A DNA stretch of 8,126 nt from Clostridiales bacterium (lineage in GTDB: Bacteria > Bacillota > Clostridia > Tissierellales > Dethiosulfatibacteraceae). A program made the position numbers and the translations under genes. Positions 1 through 6,814 of this stretch are shown piece by piece (positions within the stretch are counted from its first letter, which is position 1; each line of letters opens with the position of its first letter). The notes under the pieces were generated by a model, which saw only the letters and a list, made by a program, of their open reading frames with translations, was not told the DNA's origin and made no database searches. The stretch is from assembly GCA_003539375.1 (NCBI GenBank), contig DPPH01000189.1:472-8597 (forward strand), written 5' to 3'.

Positions 1-1190
1 CGTGGGGATGATACGTGAGATATTGTATCGTTTATACAACCACCACCGAAAGGTACCTCATCTTCAATTTTTTTCTGAAGATTTTTATCCTCTGTAAATA
101 AATATAGGGATAAAGGTCTCGGTTTATCTTTAATTATATTAACTACTTCCGATATTTTGTTGTAGGTTAATACCGGTAGAATAGGACCGAAGATTTCTTC
201 CTGCATTACATCATCATCCCAGGTTACATTTGTTAGGATAGTTGGAGAAATTTTTAATTTTTCTTCTATTTTTTCTCCACCGAAATACAGCTTCTGATCA
301 TCTATAAGATCAGATAGTCGGTTAAATTCTTTGTGGTTTATTATTCGACCGTAATCTGGACTTTTGAGAGGTTCGACCCCGTAAAAATCTACAATTTCTT
401 TTATTAAACCTTCTAAAAGTCTATCTTTTACATCTTCATGAACGTATATATAGTCTGGGGCTATACAGGTTTGTCCAGAATTATAGTATTTCCCCCAGGC
501 AATTCTTGCAGCAGCTTTTTCGATATCTGCATCCTTATGAACAATTGCAGGACTTTTGCCGCCTAACTCTAAGGTTACTGGAGTTAGGTTTTTTGATGCT
601 GCTTCCATGACTATTTTACCAACAGGAACACTACCGGTGAAAAAGATATAATCAAAATCTGAATGAATAAGTTCAGATACGGCTTCTCGATTTCCAGTAA
701 CCACATCTACATGTTCTTTGTCGAAAACTTCTTCTATTATTTCTTTTAATATTTCAACGGTTTCAGGAGTTTTATCTGAAGGTTTGATTATAGCTGTATT
801 ACCGGCTGCTAAAGCACCGATAAGAGGTTCCATAATAAGCTGGAAAGGATAGTTAAAAGGACCTATGATAAGAACGTTACCGTGGGGTTCGTACTTTACA
901 TAGCTTTTAGATATAGGCATAAAAATCGGCCTTCTAACCTTTTTTGTCTTAGCCCAGTTTCTTATATTTTTTAATGTATAATCTAGACTTTTAAGGACAA
1001 AGCCTACTTCAGAAGTATATGCCTCAAAGTCTGATTTTCCTAAATCTTTCTTCAGGGCTTCTAATATTTTTTCTTCTTTATTTTGGATTACTTCTTTTAG
1101 TTTAAAGAGATAGAGCATTCTAAAAGAAATATCCTTTGTCTTATTTGTTTTAAAAAATTCTTTTTGTTTTTCTATTTTTTTCTGTATCAT
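1..1190 (-). CDS. Aldehyde dehydrogenase, class 3 type (partial, 3' end outside window)
   Basis: NAD(P)+-dependent enzyme that oxidises aldehydes to carboxylic acids. The 396 complete codons seen cover most of a family that usually has about 450-460 residues; the C-terminal part lies beyond the left edge. Visible family motifs are GPFNYP in the N-terminal cofactor-binding half, FTGS at residues 184-187, the general-base glutamate in LELGGKSP (Glu208), and the catalytic cysteine in GQTCIAPDY (Cys242). The EEIFGPILPV block and an NDTISH segment follow near the edge. The GQTCIAPDY form and the short N-terminus point to the class 3 / fatty-aldehyde group (YwdH- or AlkH-like) rather than the longer betaine or acetaldehyde enzymes. 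The ATG at 1190 is preceded by AGGTG (1196-1200) five bases upstream. It follows the baeRF gene on the same strand, but a terminator lies between them. The actual substrate cannot be read from sequence. Confidence 0.93.
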   Translation of the reverse strand, partial: MIQKKIEKQKEFFKTNKTKDISFRMLYLFKLKEVIQNKEEKILEALKKDLGKSDFEAYTSEVGFVLKSLDYTLKNIRNWAKTKKVRRPIFMPISKSYVKYEPHGNVLIIGPFNYPFQLIMEPLIGALAAGNTAIIKPSDKTPETVEILKEIIEEVFDKEHVDVVTGNREAVSELIHSDFDYIFFTGSVPVGKIVMEAASKNLTPVTLELGGKSPAIVHKDADIEKAAARIAWGKYYNSGQTCIAPDYIYVHEDVKDRLLEGLIKEIVDFYGVEPLKSPDYGRIINHKEFNRLSDLIDDQKLYFGGEKIEEKLKISPTILTNVTWDDDVMQEEIFGPILPVLTYNKISEVVNIIKDKPRPLSLYLFTEDKNLQKKIEDEVPFGGGCINDTISHVSSP

Positions 1191-1252
1191 TTTATCACCT
1201 GTTTTATTTTATCATTTAATTAAAGCTTAGTAAATGAATTAAGATTTAATTT

Positions 1253-1282
1253 AAAAAAGGGATATGAATTAACATATCCCTT
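1253..1282 (-). terminator. Rho-independent terminator after the baeRF gene
   Basis: Read on the minus strand, a perfect 10-bp stem (AAGGGATATG pairing with CATATCCCTT, 1257-1266 with 1273-1282) encloses a six-base loop. It runs into a tract of six Ts (complement of 1253-1258, two of which are shared with the stem). It begins 13 bases past the stop codon of the minus-strand gene ending at 1295. On the plus strand there is no immediate T-run, so it works best in the minus direction. It separates baeRF from the downstream aldehyde dehydrogenase gene. Confidence 0.85.
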
Positions 1283-1294
1283 AAATATGTATTT

Positions 1295-2425
1295 TTAATA
1301 TCTAAATTTAGCTATGTATGGCTTATTTGTTGGAATATTTTCAGCGTTTACAACATATACATTTCCATTTGTCATAAAGGTATGTATAGCTGAAAAGTTT
1401 AGAAGTTCAACATTGTCTTTGTTACTTCTTTTTTGAACATCTACAGTGTTGGTATCTTTATTGTACATACCCCACTGCTGAAATCCTGAAGCTAAAATTA
1501 GATTTTCAATTCTTCCATTGTATGCTGCCGGAGCAATGTCGTCTATTTTGTTAGATGTTTGGTCTGTGTTTTTAATTTCCTCGTAGTTTTCTATAACTTC
1601 TTCGTAAGATTTCTTAAAGTATGATTGTACAATTTCCCATGCTTTTTTATGTAGAACATCTTCTCTTACATCTTCCGGATTGCCTTCTACTCCTTCATCC
1701 ATTAGATTAGAGTATTTGCTTGCTTTTCTGTATATAGCCTGAACATTTTTAACTCCTGCTAAAACCAAAGGTATATTTCGATTTTTTACGCTGTTTATTA
1801 CTCCAGAGTCTACTTCTTGGAAAAATCTAAAGACCTGATTTTTTTTATCTTCAGTTTCTATACCGTGCATTATAGCTGATGATCCTGAACCGGAGTGACC
1901 GGACATTTGTTTTTCAAAAACATCGTATTTCAATGCTTCTGATAGGCTTTTCGGAGTATCTTTCAGTTCGGTTTCTTCTATAGTATACTGACTGCACTGG
2001 TAGAGCTTGATGTTGCTTTGATTTAATGATAGCAGATAAAACTCACCATCTCCTGTAAATTGGGATAGTATAGGTACTATATAAAATTGGTCTGCCACAA
2101 GGGATACTTCGTTGAATTTTACTGGAACTTTGAAGTAATCAAAACTATCTTTCGTTATGAATATTGCCAGGCCGTCTTTTTGATACTGCCAGAAGGTAGT
2201 ATCATCTACAAGTTTGTAAGCTGGGTCAAGCATACTTTCGATTTCGCTATCTTGAACTTGATTTTTCTTTAAGCTGTCTTCAGTCTCTTTTAGTAGATTT
2301 TTTAGACGAATTTTCCCGTGCATTGCTTCTTTTCCGCCTTTTTCGGTAGGTAAAAATATAGAGACAGAAATATCTTTACTTTTTTCAATTAGATTTCTGA
2401 CGTCATCTTTTGTAATTAGATTCAT
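1295..2425 (-). CDS. baeRF-superfamily protein (bacterial relative of eRF1/Pelota)
   Basis: A 376-residue soluble protein with the layout of the bacterial archaeo-eukaryotic release factor families (baeRF, closest by memory to families 3/7). These keep the RNase H-like middle domain and the L7Ae-like C-terminal domain of eRF1/Pelota and lack the codon-reading N-terminal domain. Motifs seen in order: SIFLPTEKGG with IRLKNLL (22-45), FWQYQKDGLAIF (78-89), FYLLSLNQSNIKLY (129-142), a Gly/Ser-rich stretch (175-183), then MHG (186-188) and RFFQEVD (200-206). Next come PLVLAGV and IYRKASKYSNL (219-241), GNPEDVRE (248-255), LILASGFQQWG (309-319), LLNFSAIHTF (341-350) and the terminal FRY. No GGQ tripeptide is present, so peptidyl-tRNA hydrolysis by the classical mechanism is not supported. 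A role in ribosome rescue or translational stress is family-level inference. TAAGGAGGTT (2431-2440) lies seven bases before the ATG. The gene is followed by its own terminator. Confidence 0.8.
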   Translation of the reverse strand: MNLITKDDVRNLIEKSKDISVSIFLPTEKGGKEAMHGKIRLKNLLKETEDSLKKNQVQDSEIESMLDPAYKLVDDTTFWQYQKDGLAIFITKDSFDYFKVPVKFNEVSLVADQFYIVPILSQFTGDGEFYLLSLNQSNIKLYQCSQYTIEETELKDTPKSLSEALKYDVFEKQMSGHSGSGSSAIMHGIETEDKKNQVFRFFQEVDSGVINSVKNRNIPLVLAGVKNVQAIYRKASKYSNLMDEGVEGNPEDVREDVLHKKAWEIVQSYFKKSYEEVIENYEEIKNTDQTSNKIDDIAPAAYNGRIENLILASGFQQWGMYNKDTNTVDVQKRSNKDNVELLNFSAIHTFMTNGNVYVVNAENIPTNKPYIAKFRY

Positions 2426-2430
2426 TATTT

Positions 2431-2440
2431 AACCTCCTTA
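2431..2440 (-). promoter_or_regulatory. Strong ribosome binding site of the baeRF gene
   Basis: On the minus strand this reads TAAGGAGGTT, close to a full match to the 16S anti-Shine-Dalgarno, with seven bases between AAGGAGG and the ATG at 2425. It fixes the start codon. I could not find a convincing -35/-10 pair for this gene in the 163-base divergent gap (2426-2588). Confidence 0.75.
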
Positions 2441-2511
2441 AAAAGTATTACACTCATTTTATTATTACCCAGAATGGTGGAGAATAAACGTTTTATAATT
2501 ATTAAATAATT

Positions 2512-2540
2512 TCGACTATTATAATAGGCTGTGATATGGT
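2512..2540 (+). promoter_or_regulatory. Candidate promoter for the 248-residue membrane protein gene
   Basis: TCGACT (2512-2517, 4 of 6 matches to TTGACA) and TATGGT (2535-2540) are separated by 17 bases. A TG dinucleotide one base before the -10 hexamer (2532-2533) makes it an extended -10 type. The leader would be roughly 40 bases. Both hexamers are imperfect, so this is tentative. A 12-base perfect palindrome (CTATTATAATAG, 2516-2527) overlaps the spacer, but in such AT-rich DNA this may be chance. Confidence 0.35.
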
Positions 2541-2588
2541 ATTATACTGATAGCAATGATATTCTTTTATAGAAAGGCATGAGGGGTT

Positions 2589-3335
2589 ATGATTTTTTCA
2601 AGATTAATTTATCTATTAGATATTAAGTTACTTATAGAACTAGGATTTAAAAAAGGAAATAGATTTTTCAGAAAACTTGCTGCTGAAGAAGTAGAAAAAA
2701 ATATTCGTAAAATTGAAAGCGACTTAATCAGCATGCAGATTTTTTTAGTTACTAAGCTGGTTCTTTATATTATAGTACTTATAAGTGCATTGATTATAAA
2801 TAAATTTTTGCTGGATTCATCTATTCCTATGTTTTTAATTAGCAGCATTTACCTGCTTTTGTTTGGACTCTTTATATATAGAATGGTAAAGTGGATAATA
2901 ATCTATAGAAATAATAAAGAGTTGATAAAACAGTATCTGCCTAAATATCTCAAGGCTAAAAAAGGGAAGACTAATAAGGAAGCTTTAGCAGTACTTTTGA
3001 ACAATTATGTAGATAAAAAAATAATAGATAAAACTCAAGAAAAGTCCGGAATAAAAGGTTTTGCCTATAAGGTTTTTAATAAGTTTAGGAAAAAAAGCGA
3101 CAGAGTTAAAGAAGAACAGGAAAACCTGTGTAGAGATGCGGTGGATGAAATAAGTAAAAAGATAAATGAAGTATTAAAAAAGAGAGCAATTTTATACTCT
3201 CTAACATTTATCCTGTACTTGCTGGTAATCTTTTTATCAAACGAATTTGTTTTGAAATACTACTACGATGGTAATGGAATTTCAGCTTTGATTTATCCAT
3301 TTGAATATATTTTAAATTCATATATTTTTAATTAA
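2589..3335 (+). CDS. Hypothetical membrane protein, three membrane spans
   Basis: I do not recognise a family for this 248-residue protein. An amphipathic, basic N-terminal part (1-48) precedes two hydrophobic segments at about 50-72 and 80-106 with a short loop between them. A long, highly charged, lysine-rich segment (about 107-198) follows that is probably mostly helical and cytoplasmic. A third hydrophobic segment lies at about 200-217, and a short tail ends in aromatic and hydrophobic residues. There is no signal peptide or catalytic motif that I can identify. The ATG is preceded by GAGGGG (2581-2586), whose spacing is rather short. An ATG at 2579 is out of frame and closes after 15 codons. 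The gene is divergent from baeRF, and its stop codon overlaps that of the convergent YjiH-type gene by four bases. Its length, sensible codons and ribosome binding site support a real gene, but its role is unknown. Confidence 0.75.
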   Translation: MIFSRLIYLLDIKLLIELGFKKGNRFFRKLAAEEVEKNIRKIESDLISMQIFLVTKLVLYIIVLISALIINKFLLDSSIPMFLISSIYLLLFGLFIYRMVKWIIIYRNNKELIKQYLPKYLKAKKGKTNKEALAVLLNNYVDKKIIDKTQEKSGIKGFAYKVFNKFRKKSDRVKEEQENLCRDAVDEISKKINEVLKKRAILYSLTFILYLLVIFLSNEFVLKYYYDGNGISALIYPFEYILNSYIFN

Positions 3336-4654
3336 ATAAGTAACTTAGCCCAAAGAACGGTGATAGGAACTAACAGTATTATTCTTATAAACATAATGCT
3401 GATTAGTTCTTTTATATTTGTAAGCTTTTTAAAGGAAGTAATAATAAGCAATGGGGCTATAAATAGCAGTATGTTTATAGATATAGTACCCATGATTAAC
3501 CTAGTCTCCACGGAAGCGATGTTTTTAAGTATAACTGCCGGCATAGCCAGATCTACAAAATTTAGTATAAAAGTAGGAGCTGCCTGTATGTATTCTTCTA
3601 TGCCAAATATCTTTAAATATAAGGCAAAGGGATAGGATAGGGTGTCTATTATGGTGAAGTTGTTTATTATATAGACGGATAAAGTACCTAAAGCAATCAA
3701 GAATGGTATAAAAGACAGCAGTATACTAAGTACTGACTTTATGTTCTTAGAAGGCTTATATTTTGCCTTAGAAGCCTTGTTTGATGCTTTAGTCAATGCT
3801 CTTTTAAAGATATTTCCCTTTTCAATTTCTTCTTCTTTTTTAGGAACTAAGTACTCTTTATTTTTGGTAGTAAGAGGAGGAATCCTAACTAGTATTAAAG
3901 CTACAGTAAAAAAGACTGCTACCACCATAAGGTAGTAGGTACCGAAGTAGCTGTCATCTCCAAATAGAGCCCAAAACAAAAGACAGGTAGGGATGGATGG
4001 AACTGCTAAAGCGGTCATGGTTTTTAATGCTTCCTGCTTGTTGTACAGACCCTTTTCGTATTGGGTTCCCGTGAGAAACATGCTCATAGTGGACCCAACA
4101 AAAAATGCAGTAATTATACTCATTACAGCATAAGCAGGCACTTTAAATAATGGCTTGATAAATTTAGTTAGTAAAACTTCTAAAAATTCAGCCAGTCCAA
4201 AATCACTAAGTAAGGGTAGGAACATATTAGCTCCAATTATAAAGACAATAATGCTGCCGCACATTACTATTAATTCGCCGCTGGATTGGTTTATAGTATC
4301 TAAAGGGATTTCATTTCTCAATATGTAAAGTAGGGAAAGTAAAAAAGCAGATATCCTTATTATCAACTGGGTGTAGCTTATCTTGAAGTTTCTTTTCATA
4401 AATTCGTAGGTGGTAATTTTAGAATTTTTAGAAAACTTAACCACTATACTAAATAATGCAGCAAAAAAAGTAAATATTAAAGATATGTGGGGAAAATAAT
4501 CAGCTACTAAATCTTGAACACCGTGGATGATAAAGAGCAAAATGGTTTTATCCGATCCGGGGATGATTTTAGCAGTGAAAATTATAATACCTAAAAGGGA
4601 TATCAATATAAATTTTATAAGGTGTTTGTTTTCTATTTCTTTCGTATTTTTCAT
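3332..4654 (-). CDS. YjiH-family membrane protein with nucleoside-recognition (GATE) domain
   Basis: A 440-residue polytopic inner-membrane protein resembling the YjiH family, whose members carry the 'Gate' (nucleoside recognition) domain. I count roughly nine to eleven hydrophobic segments: for example about 12-30, 55-73, 97-112, 126-150, 173-196, 218-256, 306-330, 385-405 and 417-437. The most recognisable stretch is 139-210: IGANMFLPLLSDFG, then KPLFKVPAYA, a VGSTMSMFLTG segment and YEKGLYNKQEA. A lysine-rich cytoplasmic loop (262-305) splits the protein into two halves. Transport of a nucleoside-like or other small solute is inferred from the domain name only; the substrate is unknown. 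AAAAGGAT (complement of 4661-4668) lies about seven bases before the ATG. The gene is divergent from nadE and convergent with the 248-residue membrane protein gene, with a four-base stop overlap and no terminator visible at its end. Confidence 0.8.
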   Translation of the reverse strand: MKNTKEIENKHLIKFILISLLGIIIFTAKIIPGSDKTILLFIIHGVQDLVADYFPHISLIFTFFAALFSIVVKFSKNSKITTYEFMKRNFKISYTQLIIRISAFLLSLLYILRNEIPLDTINQSSGELIVMCGSIIVFIIGANMFLPLLSDFGLAEFLEVLLTKFIKPLFKVPAYAVMSIITAFFVGSTMSMFLTGTQYEKGLYNKQEALKTMTALAVPSIPTCLLFWALFGDDSYFGTYYLMVVAVFFTVALILVRIPPLTTKNKEYLVPKKEEEIEKGNIFKRALTKASNKASKAKYKPSKNIKSVLSILLSFIPFLIALGTLSVYIINNFTIIDTLSYPFALYLKIFGIEEYIQAAPTFILNFVDLAMPAVILKNIASVETRLIMGTISINILLFIAPLLIITSFKKLTNIKELISIMFIRIILLVPITVLWAKLLI

Positions 4655-4683
4655 TATTTTATCCTTTTGTTATAATATAATAG

Positions 4684-4712
4684 AGTATATAATAGTGGAG
4701 GTTTCTTTTCAA
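4684..4712 (-). promoter_or_regulatory. Candidate sigma-A promoter for the YjiH-type gene
   Basis: On the minus strand, TTGAAA (complement of 4707-4712) and TATACT (complement of 4684-4689) are spaced by exactly 17 bases; each matches the consensus at five of six positions. Predicted initiation near 4677 gives a leader of about 22 bases that contains the ribosome binding site. It lies back-to-back with a plus-strand promoter candidate for nadE. Confidence 0.6.
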
Positions 4713-4733
4713 GAATAATAAAACTTAATTTAT

Positions 4734-4761
4734 TTGATTTTTAAGGAATAAATGTTAATAT
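4734..4761 (+). promoter_or_regulatory. Candidate promoter for the nadE operon
   Basis: TTGATT (4734-4739) and TAATAT (4756-4761) are separated by 16 bases, with TG (4753-4754) one base upstream of the -10 hexamer, which is an extended -10 arrangement. The leader would be about 35 bases and includes the AGGAGG site. No riboswitch-like structure fits into so short a leader. Confidence 0.45.
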
Positions 4762-4788
4762 AAAGAGTGGGTTCAAGGTTGAGATTTT

Positions 4789-4794
4789 AGGAGG
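4789..4794 (+). promoter_or_regulatory. Ribosome binding site that decides the nadE start
   Basis: AGGAGG is followed by three possible starts. The ATG at 4796 is one base away and its frame closes after seven codons. The TTG at 4800 is in frame at five bases. The ATG at 4803 is in frame at eight bases. Spacing and codon preference favour ATG 4803, so the protein has 282 rather than 283 residues. Confidence 0.75.
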
Positions 4795-4802
4795 TATGAT
4801 TG

Positions 4803-5651
4803 ATGGAAGAAATTAAAAATGAAATAGTAAAGTTCATACAAGATGAATTTAAAAAATATAAATATTTTGGTGTAGTTATCGGCATAAGTGGTGGTATAGA
4901 CTCTACAGTTACTGCAAAGCTTTTAGTAGAAGCACTGGGTAAAAAAAGAGTCTTTGGACTTTTAATGCCTGAGAGGGATTCATATAAAGATACTTTAAAG
5001 GATTCTAAAATGGTATGTGAATATTTAGGTATTAAATATAAGGTGCAGGATTTATCGCCGGTATTAAGAAAAATGGATGTATACAAAATGAAGCCACCGG
5101 CGAAAATATTTCCTAGAAAGTACCAGGAAAAATATGCAAAGAAACAGTGGGAAAATGTCGAAAGTCCATATATTAAGGATTTGAAAAATTCCGGCGGAGA
5201 CGAAAACAGAAAAAATTTAGCATACTATAGGGTAAAGCACAGACTTAGAATGACCTATCTTTATCTTGAAGCAGAAAAAAGAGGATATGCTGTAGCTGGA
5301 GCCACAAATAAGACAGAAATGAAGACTGGATTTTACGTAAAATGGGGAGATGAATCCAGCGATATGGAACCGATACTTCATCTGTATAAGACCCAGGTTC
5401 AAAAGTTGGGAGAATATCTAGACATACCTGAGAAAATACAGAAGAAAAAACCTACTCCGGATATAGCACCGGGAATAGACGATGAGTATGCTTTAGGCAT
5501 AGATTACAATACACTTGATAGGATTTTAATTAAGATAGATAATAATGAAAATCTCAATGATGAAAGACAGGAAGATGTAGGTAAAGTAAAGGAAATTTTA
5601 GAATTTGCTCAGCTAAGAAATGTAAAGAATGAAAGTCTTTTAGATAGGTAG
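4803..5651 (+). CDS. nadE: NH3-dependent NAD+ synthase
   Basis: Catalyses the last step of NAD+ biosynthesis: deamido-NAD+ is adenylylated with ATP and then amidated with ammonia. The 282-residue protein has the ATP-pyrophosphatase P-loop GISGGIDS (27-34), a NKTE motif (169-172) equivalent to the family's GTGNKSE, the GDESSDMEP stretch (182-190), LYKTQV (194-199) and a KPTPDIAPG segment (216-224). There is no N-terminal nitrilase (glutaminase) domain, so it should use free ammonia or an external amide donor. A charged Lys/Pro-rich stretch at about 93-137 is longer than the corresponding region of the compact enterobacterial enzyme as I remember it; the conserved NLAYYRVKHRLRM block follows it. 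It is the first gene of a plus-strand run; its stop codon is six bases before the transporter start. NAD supply may explain nothing more than housekeeping here. Confidence 0.93.
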   Translation: MEEIKNEIVKFIQDEFKKYKYFGVVIGISGGIDSTVTAKLLVEALGKKRVFGLLMPERDSYKDTLKDSKMVCEYLGIKYKVQDLSPVLRKMDVYKMKPPAKIFPRKYQEKYAKKQWENVESPYIKDLKNSGGDENRKNLAYYRVKHRLRMTYLYLEAEKRGYAVAGATNKTEMKTGFYVKWGDESSDMEPILHLYKTQVQKLGEYLDIPEKIQKKKPTPDIAPGIDDEYALGIDYNTLDRILIKIDNNENLNDERQEDVGKVKEILEFAQLRNVKNESLLDR

Positions 5652-5657
5652 GATATT

Positions 5658-6569
5658 ATGGATAAAGTAAGAGGTATAGCTTACGTTATTTTTGCAGCTG
5701 TAATTTTTGGGTTCACACCTTTTTTTGCTAAACTATCTTTTGCAAACGGGTTTAATGAAATGACCTACATATTAGCAAGATGTGTTTTTGCAACTTTGTT
5801 TTTATATATTTTTATAAAGAAAAAAGGTATAGATATAAAGTTGAACAAAAAAGAAAACATAGACATGATTAAAGTAAGTTTTCTAGGTTACGGTCTGATG
5901 TATTATACCCTTTTAATGGCCTTTCACTACATGCCTACGGGAATAGCATCTTCCCTACATTTTGTTTATCCTCTGGTTGTAATGGTTGGTGGGGTCCTAT
6001 TTTACAATAATAAGGTAAATTTATCTAAAGTAGTTGTATTAATTATAGCTTTTACAGGCATATACTTTATAGTAGGATACGGTAGTTCAGGAGATATTAC
6101 CCTTATAGGATTGGTTTTGGCCGTTGGTTCGGGAGTCCTGTATGCTTACTATATCCTTGTAGTTGGTACAGGAAGTTTGAAAAATATTAGCTCCTATACC
6201 CTAGTGTTTTACGTATCTCTTTACAATATTTTTTACTTTATAGTATTTAGTTTAATAACTAATAATATGAGGTTTAATATTACTACAGAAGGTTATTTTT
6301 TTATTGTTATTTTATCAATACTTTCTCTATTAGGTACAGTAACCTTTAAAAAAGGTCTAGAGCTTATAAATACAGTAACGGCAGCTATTTTAAGTACTTT
6401 TGAACCTCTTACATCATTAATAGTGGGAGTGGTAATATTAGATGAGGTGCTTTTTCCCCAACATATAGTGGGAAGTTTATTTATCCTTGCTGCAGTTGTT
6501 CTAGCAGCATTGATTGAAAAAAGAGAAGATCAGTCTTTAAATACAAAGGTAGAAGGTAAGGTTAAGTAG
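5658..6569 (+). CDS. EamA/DMT-superfamily transporter
   Basis: A 303-residue drug/metabolite transporter-type permease with two EamA repeats (about 7-138 and 147-285) and ten predicted membrane helices: approximately 6-24, 36-53, 72-88, 94-115, 123-140, 147-168, 181-200, 212-230, 241-261 and 267-286. Typical features are the GFTPFFAKL stretch in helix 1, the ASSLHFVYPLVV motif in the first repeat, and its counterpart AAILSTFEPLTSLIVG followed by LDE in the second repeat. The family exports or imports amino acids, nucleotide-related compounds or other metabolites; nothing here identifies the substrate. The start ATG lies six bases after the nadE stop codon, and the ribosome binding site AGGA (5650-5653) overlaps that stop. 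The two genes are therefore almost certainly cotranscribed and perhaps translationally coupled. The C-terminal tail (287-303) is hydrophilic. Confidence 0.9.
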   Translation: MDKVRGIAYVIFAAVIFGFTPFFAKLSFANGFNEMTYILARCVFATLFLYIFIKKKGIDIKLNKKENIDMIKVSFLGYGLMYYTLLMAFHYMPTGIASSLHFVYPLVVMVGGVLFYNNKVNLSKVVVLIIAFTGIYFIVGYGSSGDITLIGLVLAVGSGVLYAYYILVVGTGSLKNISSYTLVFYVSLYNIFYFIVFSLITNNMRFNITTEGYFFIVILSILSLLGTVTFKKGLELINTVTAAILSTFEPLTSLIVGVVILDEVLFPQHIVGSLFILAAVVLAALIEKREDQSLNTKVEGKVK

Positions 6570-6576
6570 AAAATGC

Positions 6577-6605
6577 TTTATATAGTAAAATTAATAATGT
6601 ATAAT
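6577..6605 (+). promoter_or_regulatory. Candidate internal promoter before the small membrane protein genes
   Basis: TTTATA (6577-6582, 4 of 6) and a consensus TATAAT (6600-6605) are spaced by 17 bases in the 65-base gap after the transporter gene. Initiation near 6612 would give a leader of about 22 bases. The -10 lies within a 12-base AT palindrome (6600-6611). No terminator is visible in the gap, so read-through from nadE is also possible. Confidence 0.5.
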
Positions 6606-6634
6606 ATTATATAATAATTTAGGTAGATGATAAT

Positions 6635-6814
6635 ATGTTGAGTTATATAGTTTTAGGAATATATGTTTTTATTGTGGCTGCTTTCATGGTTATACTGTGG
6701 GTGGAGACAATACATACAAATAAAGAAGTAGTAAAAAAAAGAAATAAAAAAATAAAAGAAAAATTGAAGATGTACGATTCAAATAAAGATGACTATTTCG
6801 ACAGATATAAATAG
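6635..6814 (+). CDS. Small single-span membrane protein, 59 residues
   Basis: A short gene easily missed by length cut-offs. Translation from the ATG at 6635 gives one strongly hydrophobic helix (about residues 4-23, YIVLGIYVFIVAAF then MVILWV). A very basic segment follows (30-46, mostly Lys/Arg/Asn/Glu), and the tail is acidic and aromatic (DDYFDRYK). The topology is probably N-out/C-in from the positive-inside rule. The stop codon TAG (6812-6814) shares its last two bases with the AGGAGG ribosome binding site of the next gene, a sign of coupled translation. AGGT (6621-6624) is a weak, rather distant ribosome binding site; an ATG at 6627 is out of frame and closes at once. No family is recognised. 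Confidence 0.65.
   Translation: MLSYIVLGIYVFIVAAFMVILWVETIHTNKEVVKKRNKKIKEKLKMYDSNKDDYFDRYK

Noticed and set aside
1206..1234. Promoter-like pair upstream of the aldehyde dehydrogenase (TTTACT, 17 bases, TAAAAT with a TG extension, minus strand)
   Set aside because: Initiation would fall around 1197-1199, inside the AGGTG ribosome binding site, so the transcript would lack a usable leader. AT-rich DNA gives such matches easily.
2087..2272. Open frame on the plus strand inside the baeRF gene
   Set aside because: It is antisense to a well-supported conserved protein, has no ribosome binding site and shows no recognisable motif.
3302..3327. Possible hairpin followed by Ts at the end of the 248-residue gene
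   Set aside because: The arms are almost purely A/T (AATATAT with ATATATT), too weak for a Rho-independent terminator, and the sequence lies inside the coding region.
3360..3935. Plus-strand open frames (3360-3635, 3741-3935) inside the YjiH-type gene
   Set aside because: They are antisense shadows of a conserved membrane protein, and hydrophobic codons on one strand commonly leave the other strand open.
4655..4802. Search for a riboswitch or leader RNA before nadE
   Set aside because: The gap is only 148 bases, holds two divergent promoters and leaves a leader of about 35 bases, with no stable stem visible.
4787..5402. Minus-strand open frames (4787-5086, 5217-5402) across nadE
   Set aside because: They oppose a clearly conserved NAD+ synthase and have no family resemblance of their own.
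6600..6611. Perfect 12-base palindrome TATAATATTATA
   Set aside because: It is pure A/T and coincides with a -10 hexamer, so chance is a sufficient explanation; I do not call it an operator.
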